A stretch of DNA of 64,000 nucleotides from the NCBI GenBank assembly GCA_002397315.1, contig DHAE01000020.1, positions 4,424 through 68,423 on the forward strand, in the 5' to 3' direction. The position numbers were made by a program, and so were the translations under genes. The notes beneath the pieces were generated by a model. That model searched no databases and was not told the DNA's origin. It was given only the letters and a program-made list of their open reading frames with translations. How positions within the stretch are numbered: position 1 is the first letter of the stretch; every line of letters begins with the position of its first letter. Shown piece after piece: positions 42,238 to 53,100 of the stretch. Source of the stretch: Comamonadaceae bacterium UBA4962 (GTDB lineage: Bacteria > Pseudomonadota > Gammaproteobacteria > Burkholderiales > Burkholderiaceae_C).

Positions 42238-43186
42238 GGGGTGGCATCACGAAGCCGTCGGTGGACAGGGGGTCGGCGGCGGGACCGCCGCCGTCGGGGT
42301 CTTCGTCGTCATCGTCGTCGTCGGGCTGGGCCCAGAACATCCGGTCGGGCACGAAGTGGCCCATGCCGGGACGGAAGCCCGCGTCCAGGCAGCGGTCGAG
42401 GTAGGTGAGTGCTTCGGAGGCCGCCTCGGCCAGGTCGTTGCCGCTCGCCACGAGCGCGGTGAGCGCGGCCGAGAGCGTGTCGCCCGCGCCGGTGAAGGTG
42501 GCGTCGAACAGCTCGAACCGGGTCGTGCCGAGCACGGTCTGCGCCGAGGTGAGCACGTTCTCGACGTGCTGCTCGGCCGCCGGCACGCCGGTGACCAGCA
42601 GATAGGGTACGCCGAGTTCCGATGCGGCCATGGCCAGGTCGCGCGCCGAGGGCTTGCGGTCGCTGCTCCAGTCCGGCAGCAGCCAGCGCGACAGCGTGCT
42701 GTAGTTGCCCACCAGCACGGAGGTCAGCGGCATCAGCAGTTCCTGGAACGCGTCCAGGTACTGGTCGATGAGGTCGTCGCGCCACCACGACAGATTGGGC
42801 ATGTACGCGATCACCGGCACGTCGTCGTAGTCGGACGCGATGGAGGCGATGGCGCTCAGGTTCTCGGGGCTGCCGGCGAAGCCGACCTTGATCGCCTGCA
42901 CCGTGAGGTCTTCCAGCACGGTGCGGGCCTGCTCCGCCACCGCCTCGTCGTCGAACGCATAGTGGTCGAACACCTGGGCCGTGTCGCGGACGTAGGCGCC
43001 GGTGACCACGGCCACCGCATGGCCGCCCACCGAGGAGACCGTGGCGATGTCGCCCGTCAGGCCGCCGGCGCCGCTCGGGTCGCTGGCGTTGAAGACCATG
43101 ACGCACACGGGCGTGCTCTCTTCGGGGGCTGCGGCGGGGCTGTCGGGAGGGGAAGGCGGGGGGATGGAATGTGAATCTGTGGTCAT
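42221..43186 (-). CDS. ThiD-like phosphomethylpyrimidine kinase family protein
   Basis: 321-residue ribokinase-fold protein of the ThiD family. The C-terminal catalytic motif is good: FDATFTGAGDTLSAAL. The N-terminal substrate region reads NASDPSGAGGLTGDIAT and VTGAYVRDT where ThiD normally has SDSSGGAGIQADL and TAQNT, so the pyrimidine-contacting residues differ and hydroxymethylpyrimidine may not be the substrate. The C-terminus has a run of aspartates (PDDDDDDEDPDGGG) and a Pro/Gly-rich tail. It is commonly annotated thiD in betaproteobacteria next to hemL and rubredoxin. No TPP riboswitch is visible. Divergent from rubredoxin, with 94 bp between the starts. Confidence 0.8.
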   Translation of the reverse strand: MTTDSHSIPPPSPPDSPAAAPEESTPVCVMVFNASDPSGAGGLTGDIATVSSVGGHAVAVVTGAYVRDTAQVFDHYAFDDEAVAEQARTVLEDLTVQAIKVGFAGSPENLSAIASIASDYDDVPVIAYMPNLSWWRDDLIDQYLDAFQELLMPLTSVLVGNYSTLSRWLLPDWSSDRKPSARDLAMAASELGVPYLLVTGVPAAEQHVENVLTSAQTVLGTTRFELFDATFTGAGDTLSAALTALVASGNDLAEAASEALTYLDRCLDAGFRPGMGHFVPDRMFWAQPDDDDDDEDPDGGGPAADPLSTDGFVMPPHDTQH

Positions 43187-43243
43187 TGCGCCGCACCAGC
43201 GTAACGGGTGGCGCGGAAGCTGCGTCCCGCGTTCATGTCTAGA

Positions 43244-43249
43244 TACAAT
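43244..43249 (+). promoter_or_regulatory. Candidate -10 element (TACAAT) for rubredoxin-pil operon
   Basis: TACAATC lies 31 bp before the rubredoxin GTG and is the only -10-like hexamer in the divergent ThiD-like/rubredoxin gap. No good -35 is seen. If correct, the rubredoxin and pil-chp genes could share this start. Confidence 0.35.
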
Positions 43250-43280
43250 CGTTGCATTCTATGTGAAGGCCCCTTAAGCT

Positions 43281-43454
43281 GTGACCGACCCTAAAACCTG
43301 GATGTGCTTGATTTGCGGTTGGATATATGACGAAGCCGCAGGTTCACCCGAGCACGGAATAGCGCCCGAGACCCGCTGGGAGGACGTGCCCATGAATTGG
43401 TCGTGTCCCGAATGCGGAGCCCGCAAGGAGGATTTCGAAATGGTCCAGATCTGA
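43281..43454 (+). CDS. Rubredoxin
   Basis: 57-residue electron-transfer protein with one Fe(Cys)4 site: ligands in MCLICGWIYDEAAG and WSCPECGARKEDFEMV (two CxxC pairs about 33 residues apart). The start is GTG at 43281, with AAGG eleven bases before. Rubredoxins of this type pass electrons to alkane hydroxylases, oxidases or stress enzymes; the partner is not in this window. Its position directly upstream of pilG is a recurring arrangement in betaproteobacteria, but a functional link to pilus control is unknown. Confidence 0.95.
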   Translation: MTDPKTWMCLICGWIYDEAAGSPEHGIAPETRWEDVPMNWSCPECGARKEDFEMVQI

Positions 43455-43491
43455 GTCCTCCAGCGGACGTCGTTTTTTACCATCATCAGCG

Positions 43492-43902
43492 GTGACGAAA
43501 TTGACCCAGACCCATGGTGCCACCTTCAAGGTTCTCGTCGTCGACGACAGCAACACCATCCGGCGCAGCGCCGAGATATTCCTCAAGCAGGGCGGCCACG
43601 AGGTCATGCTGGCGGACGATGGGTTCGATGCACTGGCCAAGGTCAACGATTATCAGCCGCAGCTGATTTTTTGCGACATCCTGATGCCCAAGCTCGACGG
43701 TTACCAGACCTGCGCCATCATCAAGCGCAACGCGCGTTTCGCGGATACGCCGGTGGTCATGCTCTCGTCGAAGGACGGGGTATTCGACAAGGCGCGCGGG
43801 CGCATGGTGGGCTGCCAGGAATATCTCACCAAACCATTTACCAAAGACCAGCTGCTGAAAGCCGTTCAGCAGTTCGGTAATCCCCAACAAGGAGCCATGT
43901 AA
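43492..43902 (+). CDS. pilG: Twitching-motility response regulator PilG
   Basis: 136-residue single-domain CheY-like receiver. Acidic pocket VLVVDDSNTIRRSAE, phospho-acceptor aspartate in LIFCDILMPKLDGYQ, conserved lysine in EYLTKPFTKDQL. It begins at GTG 43492 and has a short N-terminal extension. In Pseudomonas, PilG is phosphorylated by ChpA and promotes pilus extension, and affects cAMP levels. The stop overlaps the pilH start (TAATG). First gene of the Pil-Chp set. Confidence 0.95.
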   Translation: MTKLTQTHGATFKVLVVDDSNTIRRSAEIFLKQGGHEVMLADDGFDALAKVNDYQPQLIFCDILMPKLDGYQTCAIIKRNARFADTPVVMLSSKDGVFDKARGRMVGCQEYLTKPFTKDQLLKAVQQFGNPQQGAM

Positions 43903-44267
43903 TGCCCATCCAGAAAGTTCTGGTCGTCGACGACTCGAAGACCGAGTTGATGTTCCTGACCGACTTGCTGCAAAAGAAAGGCATGCAGGTGCGCACGGCC
44001 GAAAATGCCGACGAAGCCTTCCGCCGCCTGGCCGAAGAAAAGCCGGACCTCATCCTGATGGACGTGGTCATGCCCGGACAGAATGGTTTCCAGCTCACGC
44101 GCGCCATCAGCCGCGATCCCCAATATGCCGACGTGCCGATCATCATGTGCACGAGCAAGAACCAGGAGACCGACCGGGTGTGGGGCATGCGCCAGGGCGC
44201 GCGCGGCTACATCACCAAGCCGGTCGATCCCGCCGAGCTGCAGGCCAAGATCGACGCGCTGAACTGA
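43902..44267 (+). CDS. pilH: Twitching-motility response regulator PilH
   Basis: 121-residue CheY-like receiver. VLVVDDSKTELMFLTDLL carries the acidic pocket, LILMDVVMPGQNGFQ the phospho-acceptor, and GYITKPVDPAELQAKI the conserved lysine. In Pseudomonas PilH counterbalances PilG, probably as a phosphate sink. The start overlaps the pilG stop; pilI follows 16 bp later. Confidence 0.96.
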   Translation: MPIQKVLVVDDSKTELMFLTDLLQKKGMQVRTAENADEAFRRLAEEKPDLILMDVVMPGQNGFQLTRAISRDPQYADVPIIMCTSKNQETDRVWGMRQGARGYITKPVDPAELQAKIDALN

Positions 44268-44283
44268 TCCGGCCCGTCCTCCC

Positions 44284-44811
44284 ATGGCCAATCGCGAAGC
44301 GCTCCGAGAACTCCAGACCCGGCTGGCCGCCCGCCTGCAGGCCGCGCGCGTCGAAAGCTCCTCCGTCTCCTCCTGGCTGGCGGTGGAGTCGGCCGGCCGC
44401 CGTTTCCTGCTGCCCCTCGGGCAATCCGGGGAGATCTTCTCCTGGTCCGGCGTGCAGCCCGTGCCCTATACCCAGGACTGGTTCCTCGGGGTGGCCAACC
44501 TGCGCGGCGCGCTGATCGGCGTCGTCGACCTCGCCGGCCTGCTGGGGCAGCCCGTGGCGCGCACCGAACAGGCCCTCGGCGAGGCCAGCCTGCTCGCCTT
44601 CAATGCCGCCCTCGAGGTGAACGCGGCGCTGCTGGTCGACCGCCTCGCGGGTCTGCGAGGCACCGACGCCTTCGTCGATTCCTCCCCCCCCGGCGCGGAC
44701 GCCCCGCCGTACTTCGGCACCACCTACCTGGATGCGGAAGGCACCCCCTGGCAGGAACTCAACCTGCAGGCGCTCTCCCAGCACCCCGCATTCCTCAGCA
44801 TCAGCGCTTGA
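44284..44811 (+). CDS. pilI: CheW-like adaptor PilI
   Basis: 175-residue CheW-domain protein coupling the receptor PilJ to the kinase ChpA. Recognisable features are the hydrophobic core SWLAVESAGRRFLLPLGQSGE and the conserved NLRG-type turn WFLGVANLRGALIGVVDLAG. Standard length. It lies between pilH and pilJ with very short spacing. Confidence 0.93.
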   Translation: MANREALRELQTRLAARLQAARVESSSVSSWLAVESAGRRFLLPLGQSGEIFSWSGVQPVPYTQDWFLGVANLRGALIGVVDLAGLLGQPVARTEQALGEASLLAFNAALEVNAALLVDRLAGLRGTDAFVDSSPPGADAPPYFGTTYLDAEGTPWQELNLQALSQHPAFLSISA

Positions 44812-44839
44812 GCTTTTCCTCTCTGAAGGCCGAACCATC

Positions 44840-47074
44840 ATGTCCGTCGTGAACCCGTTTGCAAAACTATTCCATCGGAAGCCTGCGGAAGGCGATGCCG
44901 GCCAGGACTCGCTGGCGGCAGCGTCCTATCAATCCGACGGCATGCAGAGCGTGCAGGGTGATCCGTCGGCGCTCTCCCAGCCGGGCGACGGCGACCTGGC
45001 GCAGCAGGACCTCGTCACGCTGCCCCTGCTCGGGCAGGCCACGGCCGCCGAACACCAGCGGCGCCTGCTGATCCTGCTGGCGGTGGGCGTGGTGGTGCTG
45101 GCGCTGATCGCCGGCTGGGTTCTGAAGCAGGCGGACCGCTCCGCGCAGCAGCTCGCCGCCACGGGCCAGGCGCTGATGCAGTCGCAGCGGCTCGCGAAAT
45201 CGGTGTCGCAGGCACTGGTCGGCAGCCCGCAGGCCTTCCCCGACGTGGTCGACAGTTCCGGCGTGCTGGCGCGCAACGTGCGCGCGCTGGCAGCCGGCGA
45301 CGACGATCTGCGCGTGCAGGCGCTGGGCGAGTCGTTCAAGCCGGACATCGAGGCCATCACCCCGCTGATGGAGCGCGCCGAGCGCAACGCGGCCGTGGTC
45401 ATGGGCCAGCAGAAGATCCTGACCCAGGTGGGCGACGCGCTGCGCACCATCAACCGCCAGTCGTCCGACCTGCTCGAGATCGCCGAGACCATCTCGTCGC
45501 TCAAGCTGCAGCAGAACGCCCCCTCGTCGGACATCTCCGCCGCGGGCCAGCTCGTGATGCTGACGCAGCGCATCGGCAAGTCCGCCAACGAATTCCAGAC
45601 CACCGAAGGCGTGAGCCCCGAGGCCGTGTTCCTGCTGGGCAAGGACCTGAACACCTTCCGCGAGATCGCCCAAGGCATGCTCGACGGCAGCACCGACCTG
45701 CGCCTGGCCGCCACGCGCGACCCGCAGACGCGCGAGCAGCTCGAGAACCTCATCAAGGTCTACGACCAGACCCGCACGCAGGCCGGCGCCATCCTCGGCA
45801 ACCTGCAGGGCCTGGTGTCCGCCCGCGAGGCGCAGTCCGCCATCATCGCCGACAGCGAACCGCTGCGCCGCCAACTGGAAGGCCTGCAGACCAAGCTGTC
45901 CGAGCAGACGGGCCTGGGCGCCGGCCAGCTGGCCGCCCTCGTGGCCGCCGGTCTCTTCGTGCTGCTGTGCGGCGTGGGCATTTCCCGCGTGCAACTGATG
46001 GACAGCCGGACGCGCCAGGTCGCCGCCGAAATGCAGCAGCGCGACGCCCGCCGCCAGGAGCAGGAGGCCAAGCGCGTCAACGACGCCAACCAGGCCGCCA
46101 TTCTGCGGCTCATGAACGAACTGCAGTCGGTCGCCGAAGGCGATCTGACCCAGGAAGCCACCGTGACCGAGGACATCACCGGCGCCATCGCCGACTCGGT
46201 GAACTACACGGTGGAAGAACTCCGCCAGCTGGTGGGCAGCGTGCAGAACACGGCCACCCGCGTGGCCCAGACGACGGCGCAGGTGGACAGCACCTCCACC
46301 GAACTGCTGGCCGCCTCCACCGAACAGCTGCGCGAGATCCGCGAGACCGGCCGCTCGGTGCTGGACATGGCGACGCGAATCAACGAGGTGTCCGCCCAGG
46401 CCCAGGAATCCGCCTCGGTGGCCCGCCAGTCGCTGCAGGCGGCCGACTCCGGCCTGCAGGCTGTGCAGAACGCCATCGGCGGCATGAACTCGATCCGCGA
46501 CCAGATCCAGGACACCTCCAAGCGCATCAAGCGCCTGGGCGAATCGTCGCAGGAGATCGGTGAAATCACCGAGCTGATCTCCGACATTACCGAACAGACC
46601 AACGTGCTGGCCCTGAACGCCGCCATCCAGGCCGCGTCGGCCGGCGAGGCGGGCCGGGGCTTCTCCGTGGTGGCGGAAGAAGTGCAGCGCCTCGCCGAAC
46701 GCTCCGCCGACGCCACGCGCCAGATCTCGGCGCTCGTGAAGGCGATTCAGACGGACACGCAGGATGCGGTGGCCGCCATGGAGCGCTCCACGCAGGGGGT
46801 GGTCGAAGGGGCGCGCCTGTCCGACTCCGCCGGCACGGCCCTCTCCGAGATCGACCGCGTGTCGCGCCGCCTCGCCGAGCTGATCGAGCAGATTTCCTCC
46901 TCCGCATCGCGCGAGGCGGAACTCGCAAACGGCGTGGCCGACAATATCCAGCACATCTTCGCGGTGACCGAACAGACCGGCGAGGGCACGCGCACGACGG
47001 CCCAGCAGGTGCGGGAGCTCTCGCACATGGCCGAGGAACTCCGCCAGTCGGTGGCGCGCTTCAAGATCGCCTGA
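44840..47074 (+). CDS. pilJ: Type IV pilus methyl-accepting chemoreceptor PilJ
   Basis: 744-residue chemoreceptor. The cytoplasmic N-terminus is followed by helix 1 (about 74-96, LLILLAVGVVVLALIAGW), a periplasmic PilJ-type helical sensor domain, helix 2 (about 362-385), HAMP, and a long MCP signalling coiled coil with hairpin tip ISDITEQTNVLALNAAIQAASAGEAGRGFS. ATG 44840 has GAAGG eleven bases upstream. In Pseudomonas PilJ senses pilin retraction at the pole and drives ChpA. No CheR/CheB homologue (PilK/ChpB) is encoded in the cluster, so whether it is methylated is unknown. Confidence 0.96.
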   Translation: MSVVNPFAKLFHRKPAEGDAGQDSLAAASYQSDGMQSVQGDPSALSQPGDGDLAQQDLVTLPLLGQATAAEHQRRLLILLAVGVVVLALIAGWVLKQADRSAQQLAATGQALMQSQRLAKSVSQALVGSPQAFPDVVDSSGVLARNVRALAAGDDDLRVQALGESFKPDIEAITPLMERAERNAAVVMGQQKILTQVGDALRTINRQSSDLLEIAETISSLKLQQNAPSSDISAAGQLVMLTQRIGKSANEFQTTEGVSPEAVFLLGKDLNTFREIAQGMLDGSTDLRLAATRDPQTREQLENLIKVYDQTRTQAGAILGNLQGLVSAREAQSAIIADSEPLRRQLEGLQTKLSEQTGLGAGQLAALVAAGLFVLLCGVGISRVQLMDSRTRQVAAEMQQRDARRQEQEAKRVNDANQAAILRLMNELQSVAEGDLTQEATVTEDITGAIADSVNYTVEELRQLVGSVQNTATRVAQTTAQVDSTSTELLAASTEQLREIRETGRSVLDMATRINEVSAQAQESASVARQSLQAADSGLQAVQNAIGGMNSIRDQIQDTSKRIKRLGESSQEIGEITELISDITEQTNVLALNAAIQAASAGEAGRGFSVVAEEVQRLAERSADATRQISALVKAIQTDTQDAVAAMERSTQGVVEGARLSDSAGTALSEIDRVSRRLAELIEQISSSASREAELANGVADNIQHIFAVTEQTGEGTRTTAQQVRELSHMAEELRQSVARFKIA

Positions 47075-47134
47075 CGCGCCGGCCGGCAGCCAGTTAGCAT
47101 CAACGAAACGGCTCGCGGAGCCGGGGACGAATTC

Positions 47135-50100
47135 ATGTCACCTATTGACGCCGCAAATGCCTCGGGCGCGGACTGGAGCCAGGGAGAGCAGGACCTCGGG
47201 CCCCTGGCCTGGGTGCTGGACGAGTTGCGCAAATCGCTCGACGGGGCCGTCAAGGCGATGCGCCGCTTCGTGCGCGACGCCGAGATGGCGCGCGAATCCG
47301 ATATCGCGTCGCTCGATGCCGGCGCGCTGCGCATCGCGCGCCAGCAATTGCACCAGGCCAGCGGGGCCCTCGAAATGGTGGGCATGGGCCCGCCGGCCCT
47401 CGTGCTGCGCTCCATGGAGGAGGCCGTCCAGAAGTTCGTGCAGCGCCCCGAGCTCTGCAGCGACGATGCCGCCGCCGTGATCGAGCGCGCCAGCTTCGCG
47501 CTCGTGGAATACCTGGAGAGCGTGCTGGCGGGCAAGCCCGTCTCGCCGGTGGCGCTGTTCCCCCAGTACCGCGACGCCCAGGCCCTCACGGGCGCCGAGC
47601 GGGTGCACCCGGCGGACCTGTGGCCGGTGGAGCGCCGCTTCCGCGAGCCGGATCTTGTGGTCGATGCCGCGCCCATCGCCTACGGTCCCGAGGCGCGTGC
47701 CCGCCTGGACACCGCCGTGCTGCGCGTCGTCAAGACCGGCAGCGCATCCGCCGCACGCGACCTGCAGAAGATCTGCCTGGGCTTCGCGGCCGGGCAGGCC
47801 GACCGCCAGGCGCGCGCCTTCTGGAAGATCTGCGCCGGCTTCTTCGAGGCCCTGGCGCAGGAATACCTCGTGCCGGACGTCTATGCGAAGCGCGCCGCGT
47901 CGCGCGTGCTCATGCAGTACGCCACGCTGGCCCGCGGCGAAACCACCATCGCGGACCGGCTCGTGCAGGACCTGCTGTTCTTCTGCTCGCAGGCCCGGCC
48001 CCGGGGCGCGGCCGCCGCGGAGCCGGACGACCGCTCCGCGCTGCGGGCGGTGCGCCAGGCCTTCGGCCTCGACCGGTTCAGGCCGGTGGACTATTCCACG
48101 CCGCGCTTCGGCCTCTACGATCCGGCGCTGCTGGCCCAGGCGCGCAAGCGCATCGCCGCGGCCACCGAGACCTGGTCCGCGCTCGCCGGCGGCGACCGCA
48201 ACAAGCTCAAGCCCGCCGCCGACCAGTTCAGCCTCGTCTGCGATTCGCTGGCCAAGCTCCAGCCCGGCAGCGAACCGCTGGCGCAGGCCCTGGCGCGCGC
48301 CGTCGACACCACGGTGCGCTCCGGAGAGCCGCCCACGCCCGCGCTGGCCATGGAGGTCGCCACGGCGGTGCTGTACCTGCAGGCGTCGTTCGAAGAACTC
48401 GAATCCGCGCAGGACCACATGGCCGACCGGGCCGCGCGGCTCGCCGAGCGCCTGGACGGCGTGGCCGCGGGGGCCGAGCCGGAGCCCCTCGAACCGTGGA
48501 TGGAAGAGCTCTACCGCCGCGTGAGCGACCACCAGACCATGGGCAGCGTCATGGACGAGCTGCGCGCGACCCTCGGCGAGGCCGAGAAGTCGATGGACCA
48601 GTATTTCCGCAACCCCGCGGACCTGGCCGCTCTGGGCAACGTGCCCGGGCGCCTCGCGCAGATGCGTGGCGTGCTGTCGGTGCTGGGCCTGGACCAGGCC
48701 TCGCTCGCGGTGCTGCGCATGCGCGAGACCGTCGAGCGCCTGCTGCTCGGCGAGGTGCCGGAGCCGGAGCGGCCCGCGGTGTTCGAGAAGCTGGGCGGCA
48801 ACCTCGGGGCGCTGGGCTTCCTGATCGACATGCTGCGCTACCAGCGCACGATGGCGCGCAAGCTGTTCATCTACGACGAGGAACTGGACGAGCTGCGCAT
48901 CCTGATGGGCCGCACCCGCACCCGCGCGAGCGACCTGCCCGAGGAGGCCGACATCCACCGCGAGGCCCGCGCCGCGCGGCCCCTGCCGCTGCAGCTCGGC
49001 GGCGAGCGCACGCAGCAGCCGCCCGAAGACCGGCACCTGCCGCCGCTGACGGAGGTGGCTGCCCCGACGGAAATTCCTGCGCCGCTGCCGGCGGCCGAAA
49101 CCACCGAGGCTGCCGAGGCAGCGGCCGAGCCTGCCGATGCAGCGCGCCCCGATGCCGACGCGCAGATGCCCGCGATGCCTGCCGCTGCGCCCTTCGCGGC
49201 TCCTGCGCCGGCGGCTGCCGCGGACGATGCGGACGACGAGAGCGAACTGCTCGACATCTTCCTCGAAGAAGCCCGCGAGGTCGTGGCCAACGGCCTGGAG
49301 GCCGTGGCGGGCCTGCGCGCCGAGCCGGGCGACCTGAGCGGCCAGACGACGCTGCGCCGGGCTTTCCACACGCTCAAGGGCAGTTCCCGGATGGTGGGGC
49401 TGGAAGCCTTCGGCGAAGCGGCCTGGTCCCTGGAACAGGTGTTCAACGCCTGGCTGGCCGAGCAGAAGCCCATGCGCCCGCCGATGCTGGATCTGGCGGA
49501 CGATGCGCTGCGCGCCTTCGGGCGCTGGGCGGACGATATTGCAGCGGGCCGGGCAGACGCGTGGACGCCCCGGGGCTTCGCGGAGTCCGCGCAGGCCATG
49601 CGCGATCGCGGGGAATACCTGCCGCTGGCCGGGGCCGTTCCCGCCGACGTTCCCGCCGCAGCAGCGGAGGTGGCGAAGGCACCGGCCGTTGCCATCGAAG
49701 CCGCTGAAGCGGCCGAGGCGGTCCGGGAAGCGGCGCCGCCGTCCCAGGCATTGCCGGACCTGCCGGAGCTGGAGTTTCCGGAGCCCGCGGCGTTCGCCGG
49801 GGCCGGGTCCGGGTCTGCTGTTCCTGTGGCCGCTGGCGGCGATGCGGCCCAGGTGCAGGACGCGGAAGCACAGGCCGCCTCGGAACTGGCCGACGCGTTA
49901 CAGGACGCGCGAGCGCCCGCCGCCGAGGCCGAACCTTCGTTCGACCTGGATCTGGACCTGGCACTGCCGCTGGCGGACCGCGATGCGGTGACTGCGCCGG
50001 CTGCCGATCTGGCATTCGCCGACACCCGGCCGCCGGAAGCGGAAGCGGATGCCGACGGCGGACGCGAGGCCGGCGCCGAGGCCCCGGCCGCGGTGCCCGC

Positions 50101-53100
50101 CGCGGACGTGTCCGAGGACATCGATTTTTCTGCATTCTCCGCGGCGCTCGAGGATGGCGCAGCAGGGCATCCGGCCGACAGGGCGCTGGCGCCGGAAGAG
50201 GTGCCGCTGCCCGGCATCGACACCGGTTCTGTGCCCGGCGACGTTCCTCAGGAGGCCGGCGCACCCGCCGAGCCGGACCGGGACGGTGCGGTGCCGGCGT
50301 TCTCCACGCCCGATGAGGGCGGGCGGGGACAGGATGCCGTTCCGGCCGGTGCATCGCCGGTGGAGCCCGCGGAAACGCCGGCGGAAACCTGGCCCGACCT
50401 TGCCCTGGATTTCGGCGACGCGGCCGACCGCGGCGGTGCCCCGGCCCATGCCGACGAAACTCCCCTGCAGGTTCCGCCTGCGGCCGGGGAGCCGGAAGCC
50501 GTGGATGCGCTCGATGCGCCCGAATTGCCCCATGCAGCCGATGCAGCCGATGCCGCGGAATTGGCGGAGTCCGGTGGCGTCCCGGAGGCGGCGGATGCCG
50601 CGGAAGCCGGCGACGTGCGGGAGGAGCCCGCCGATGCGCAGGAGCTTCCGCTGGTCGCCGAATCGCCGGAAGACGCGGTGAAGGTCATCGAGACGCTCCG
50701 CATCGGCATTCCGCTCTACAACGTCTACCTCAACGAGGCCGACGAATGGTCCCGCCGGCTGGTCACCTGCCTGCAGGAATGGTCGCTGGAGCTGCACGAG
50801 CCGCTGCCGGACACGGCGGTGGCCCTGGCCCATTCGCTGGCCGGCAGTTCCGCAACCGTGGGATTCCAGGCCCTGTCGGACATGGCGCGCGCCCTGGAGC
50901 ACGCGCTGCAGCACGTACAGCTGCAGGCGCAAGGCACGCCCGAGCAGGCGCGCGTCTTCATGGCCGCCGCGGAGGACATCCGCCGCCTGCTGCACCAGTT
51001 CGCCGCCGGCTTCCTCAAGGAGCCCCACCCCCAGATCCTGGCCCAGCTGCGGGAGATCCTCGCCACCGAGGTGGCGCCGGACGCTGCCGATGCGGGCTTG
51101 CTGCCCGCGCTGGACGACACGCCGGATCCCGAAGGGGCGGCGCAGGGCGAAGCGGATGCGGCGCGGGAGGATGCGGCGGTTTCTGAGACCGCGCCAGCGA
51201 CCACGCCCGCCGGCGGCCCGGAGGAATCCAATCCCGAGCCCGAGCCCGAGCCCGAATCCGCAATGGCGAGCCGCGGCCACGTGGCACCGGCGCTGTCGGT
51301 GCCGGTGGCCCTGCAGGGCGCTGCCGCGGACACCGGCCGGCCGGCCGCCGCCGAGCCGGCGGTCACCGACATCGACGACGACATTGACGCGGTCGACGTG
51401 ATCGATCCCGACCTGTTCCCGATCTTCGAGGAAGAGGCCATCGAGCTGCTGCCCTCGCTGGGCGCGGCGCTGCGGCAGTGGGCCGCGCGCCCCGAGAACC
51501 TCGGTGCCCGCAACGAGGCGCTGCGCGCGCTGCACACCCTGAAGGGCAGTTCGCGGCTCGCGGGGGCCATGCGCCTGGGCGAGATGGCGCACCGGCTGGA
51601 ATCGGCGGTGGAGCAGGTGGACACGGAGGCGCTGAGCGCCGAGGCCATCGAGCCGCTGCTGGTGGCATTCGACGGCCTGCAGTCCGGCTTCGACGCGCTG
51701 CGCAACATCGGCGCGCAGGGGCTGGCCGAGCCGATGGCGGTGTCTCCGCAGGCCGAGCTGGCCACCGGGCCCGCCGCGCCGGCAGCCGCGCCGCAGGACG
51801 GCGGTGCGCCCATGCCCGTGCCCACGCCGCGCCCGGCCGTCCGCCTGCCCGGAGCCTCGCAGCTCACGGCCGCGCGGCCGGTGTCGAGCCAGTCGGTGCG
51901 CGTGCGCGCCCAGCTGCTCGACCGCCTGGTCAACCAGGCCGGCGAGGTGATGATCGCCCGCTCGCGCCTCGATGCCCGCATGGTGCAGATGAAGGATTCG
52001 CTGGCGGATCTCACGGGCAACCTGGAGCGCCTGCGCCAGCAGCTGCGCGACATCGAGGTGCAGGCCGAGACGCAGATGCAGTCGCGGCTGGCGCTGTCGA
52101 AGGACTCGTCGGCCGATTTCGATCCGCTCGAATTCGACCGCTTCACGCGGGTGCAGGAGCTCACGCGGATGATGGCCGAGTCGGTGAACGACGTGGCCAC
52201 CGTGCAGCGCAATCTGCAGCGCGCGATGGAGGGCGCGGAAGACGACCTGATCGCCCAGGGGCGGCAGGCGCGCGAACTGCAGCGCGACCTGCTGCGCACG
52301 CGCATGGTGGAGTTCGAGGGCATCTCCGAGCGGCTCTACGCCGTGGTGCGGCAGGCGTCGAAGGAAACCGGCAAGCAGATCAAGCTCGACATCGACGGCG
52401 GCTCCATCGAGATGGACCGCGGCGTGCTCGACCGCATGACCCCGGCCTTCGAGCACCTGCTGCGCAACTGCGTGGCCCACGGCATCGAGGCTCCCGAGGT
52501 GCGCGCCGCCGCCGGCAAGCCGCCGACCGGCTCCATCACCGTGGCGCTGAAGCAGGACGGCAACGACGTCTCCGTGGAGTTCCGCGACGACGGTGCGGGG
52601 CTCGATCTGGAACGCATCCGCGCCAAGGCGGTCAGCCAGGGCCTGATCGCGCCCGACGCCCCGGTGGGGCCCGCGGAGGCCGCGCAGCTGGTCTTCATGC
52701 CGGGCTTCTCCACGGCCATGGAAGTGACCGGCCTGTCCGGCCGCGGCATCGGCATGGACGTGGTGCGCTCCGAGGTGAATGCCCTGGGCGGCCGCATCGA
52801 GACCACGACCGCATCGGGGCAGGGCACCTCGTTCCGCATGGTGCTGCCGCTCACGACCGCCGTGACACAGGTGGTGATGCTGCGCGCGGGCGCGCTCACG
52901 CTGGGCGTGCCGGCCAACCTCGTGGAGATCGTGCGCCGCACGAGCGGCAGCGAACTGGAGGAGGCCTACCGCCAGGGCGCGTTCGAGGATGGCGTCGAGA
53001 CGCTGCCCTTCTTCTGGGCGGGTGCGCTGCTGCAATCGTCGGCGAGCAGCCAGGAGACGTCGTGCCGCACGCGTCCCGTGGTGATCCTGCGCAGCGCGTC

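Noticed and set aside
43187..43280. Possible TPP riboswitch near the ThiD-like gene
   Set aside because: The 94-bp divergent gap lacks the conserved thi-box bases and is too short to hold a riboswitch and two promoters.
43455..43477. Possible terminator between rubredoxin and pilG (GTCC/GGAC followed by T6)
   Set aside because: The stem is only four base pairs and is separated from the T-run by four bases; too weak to call.
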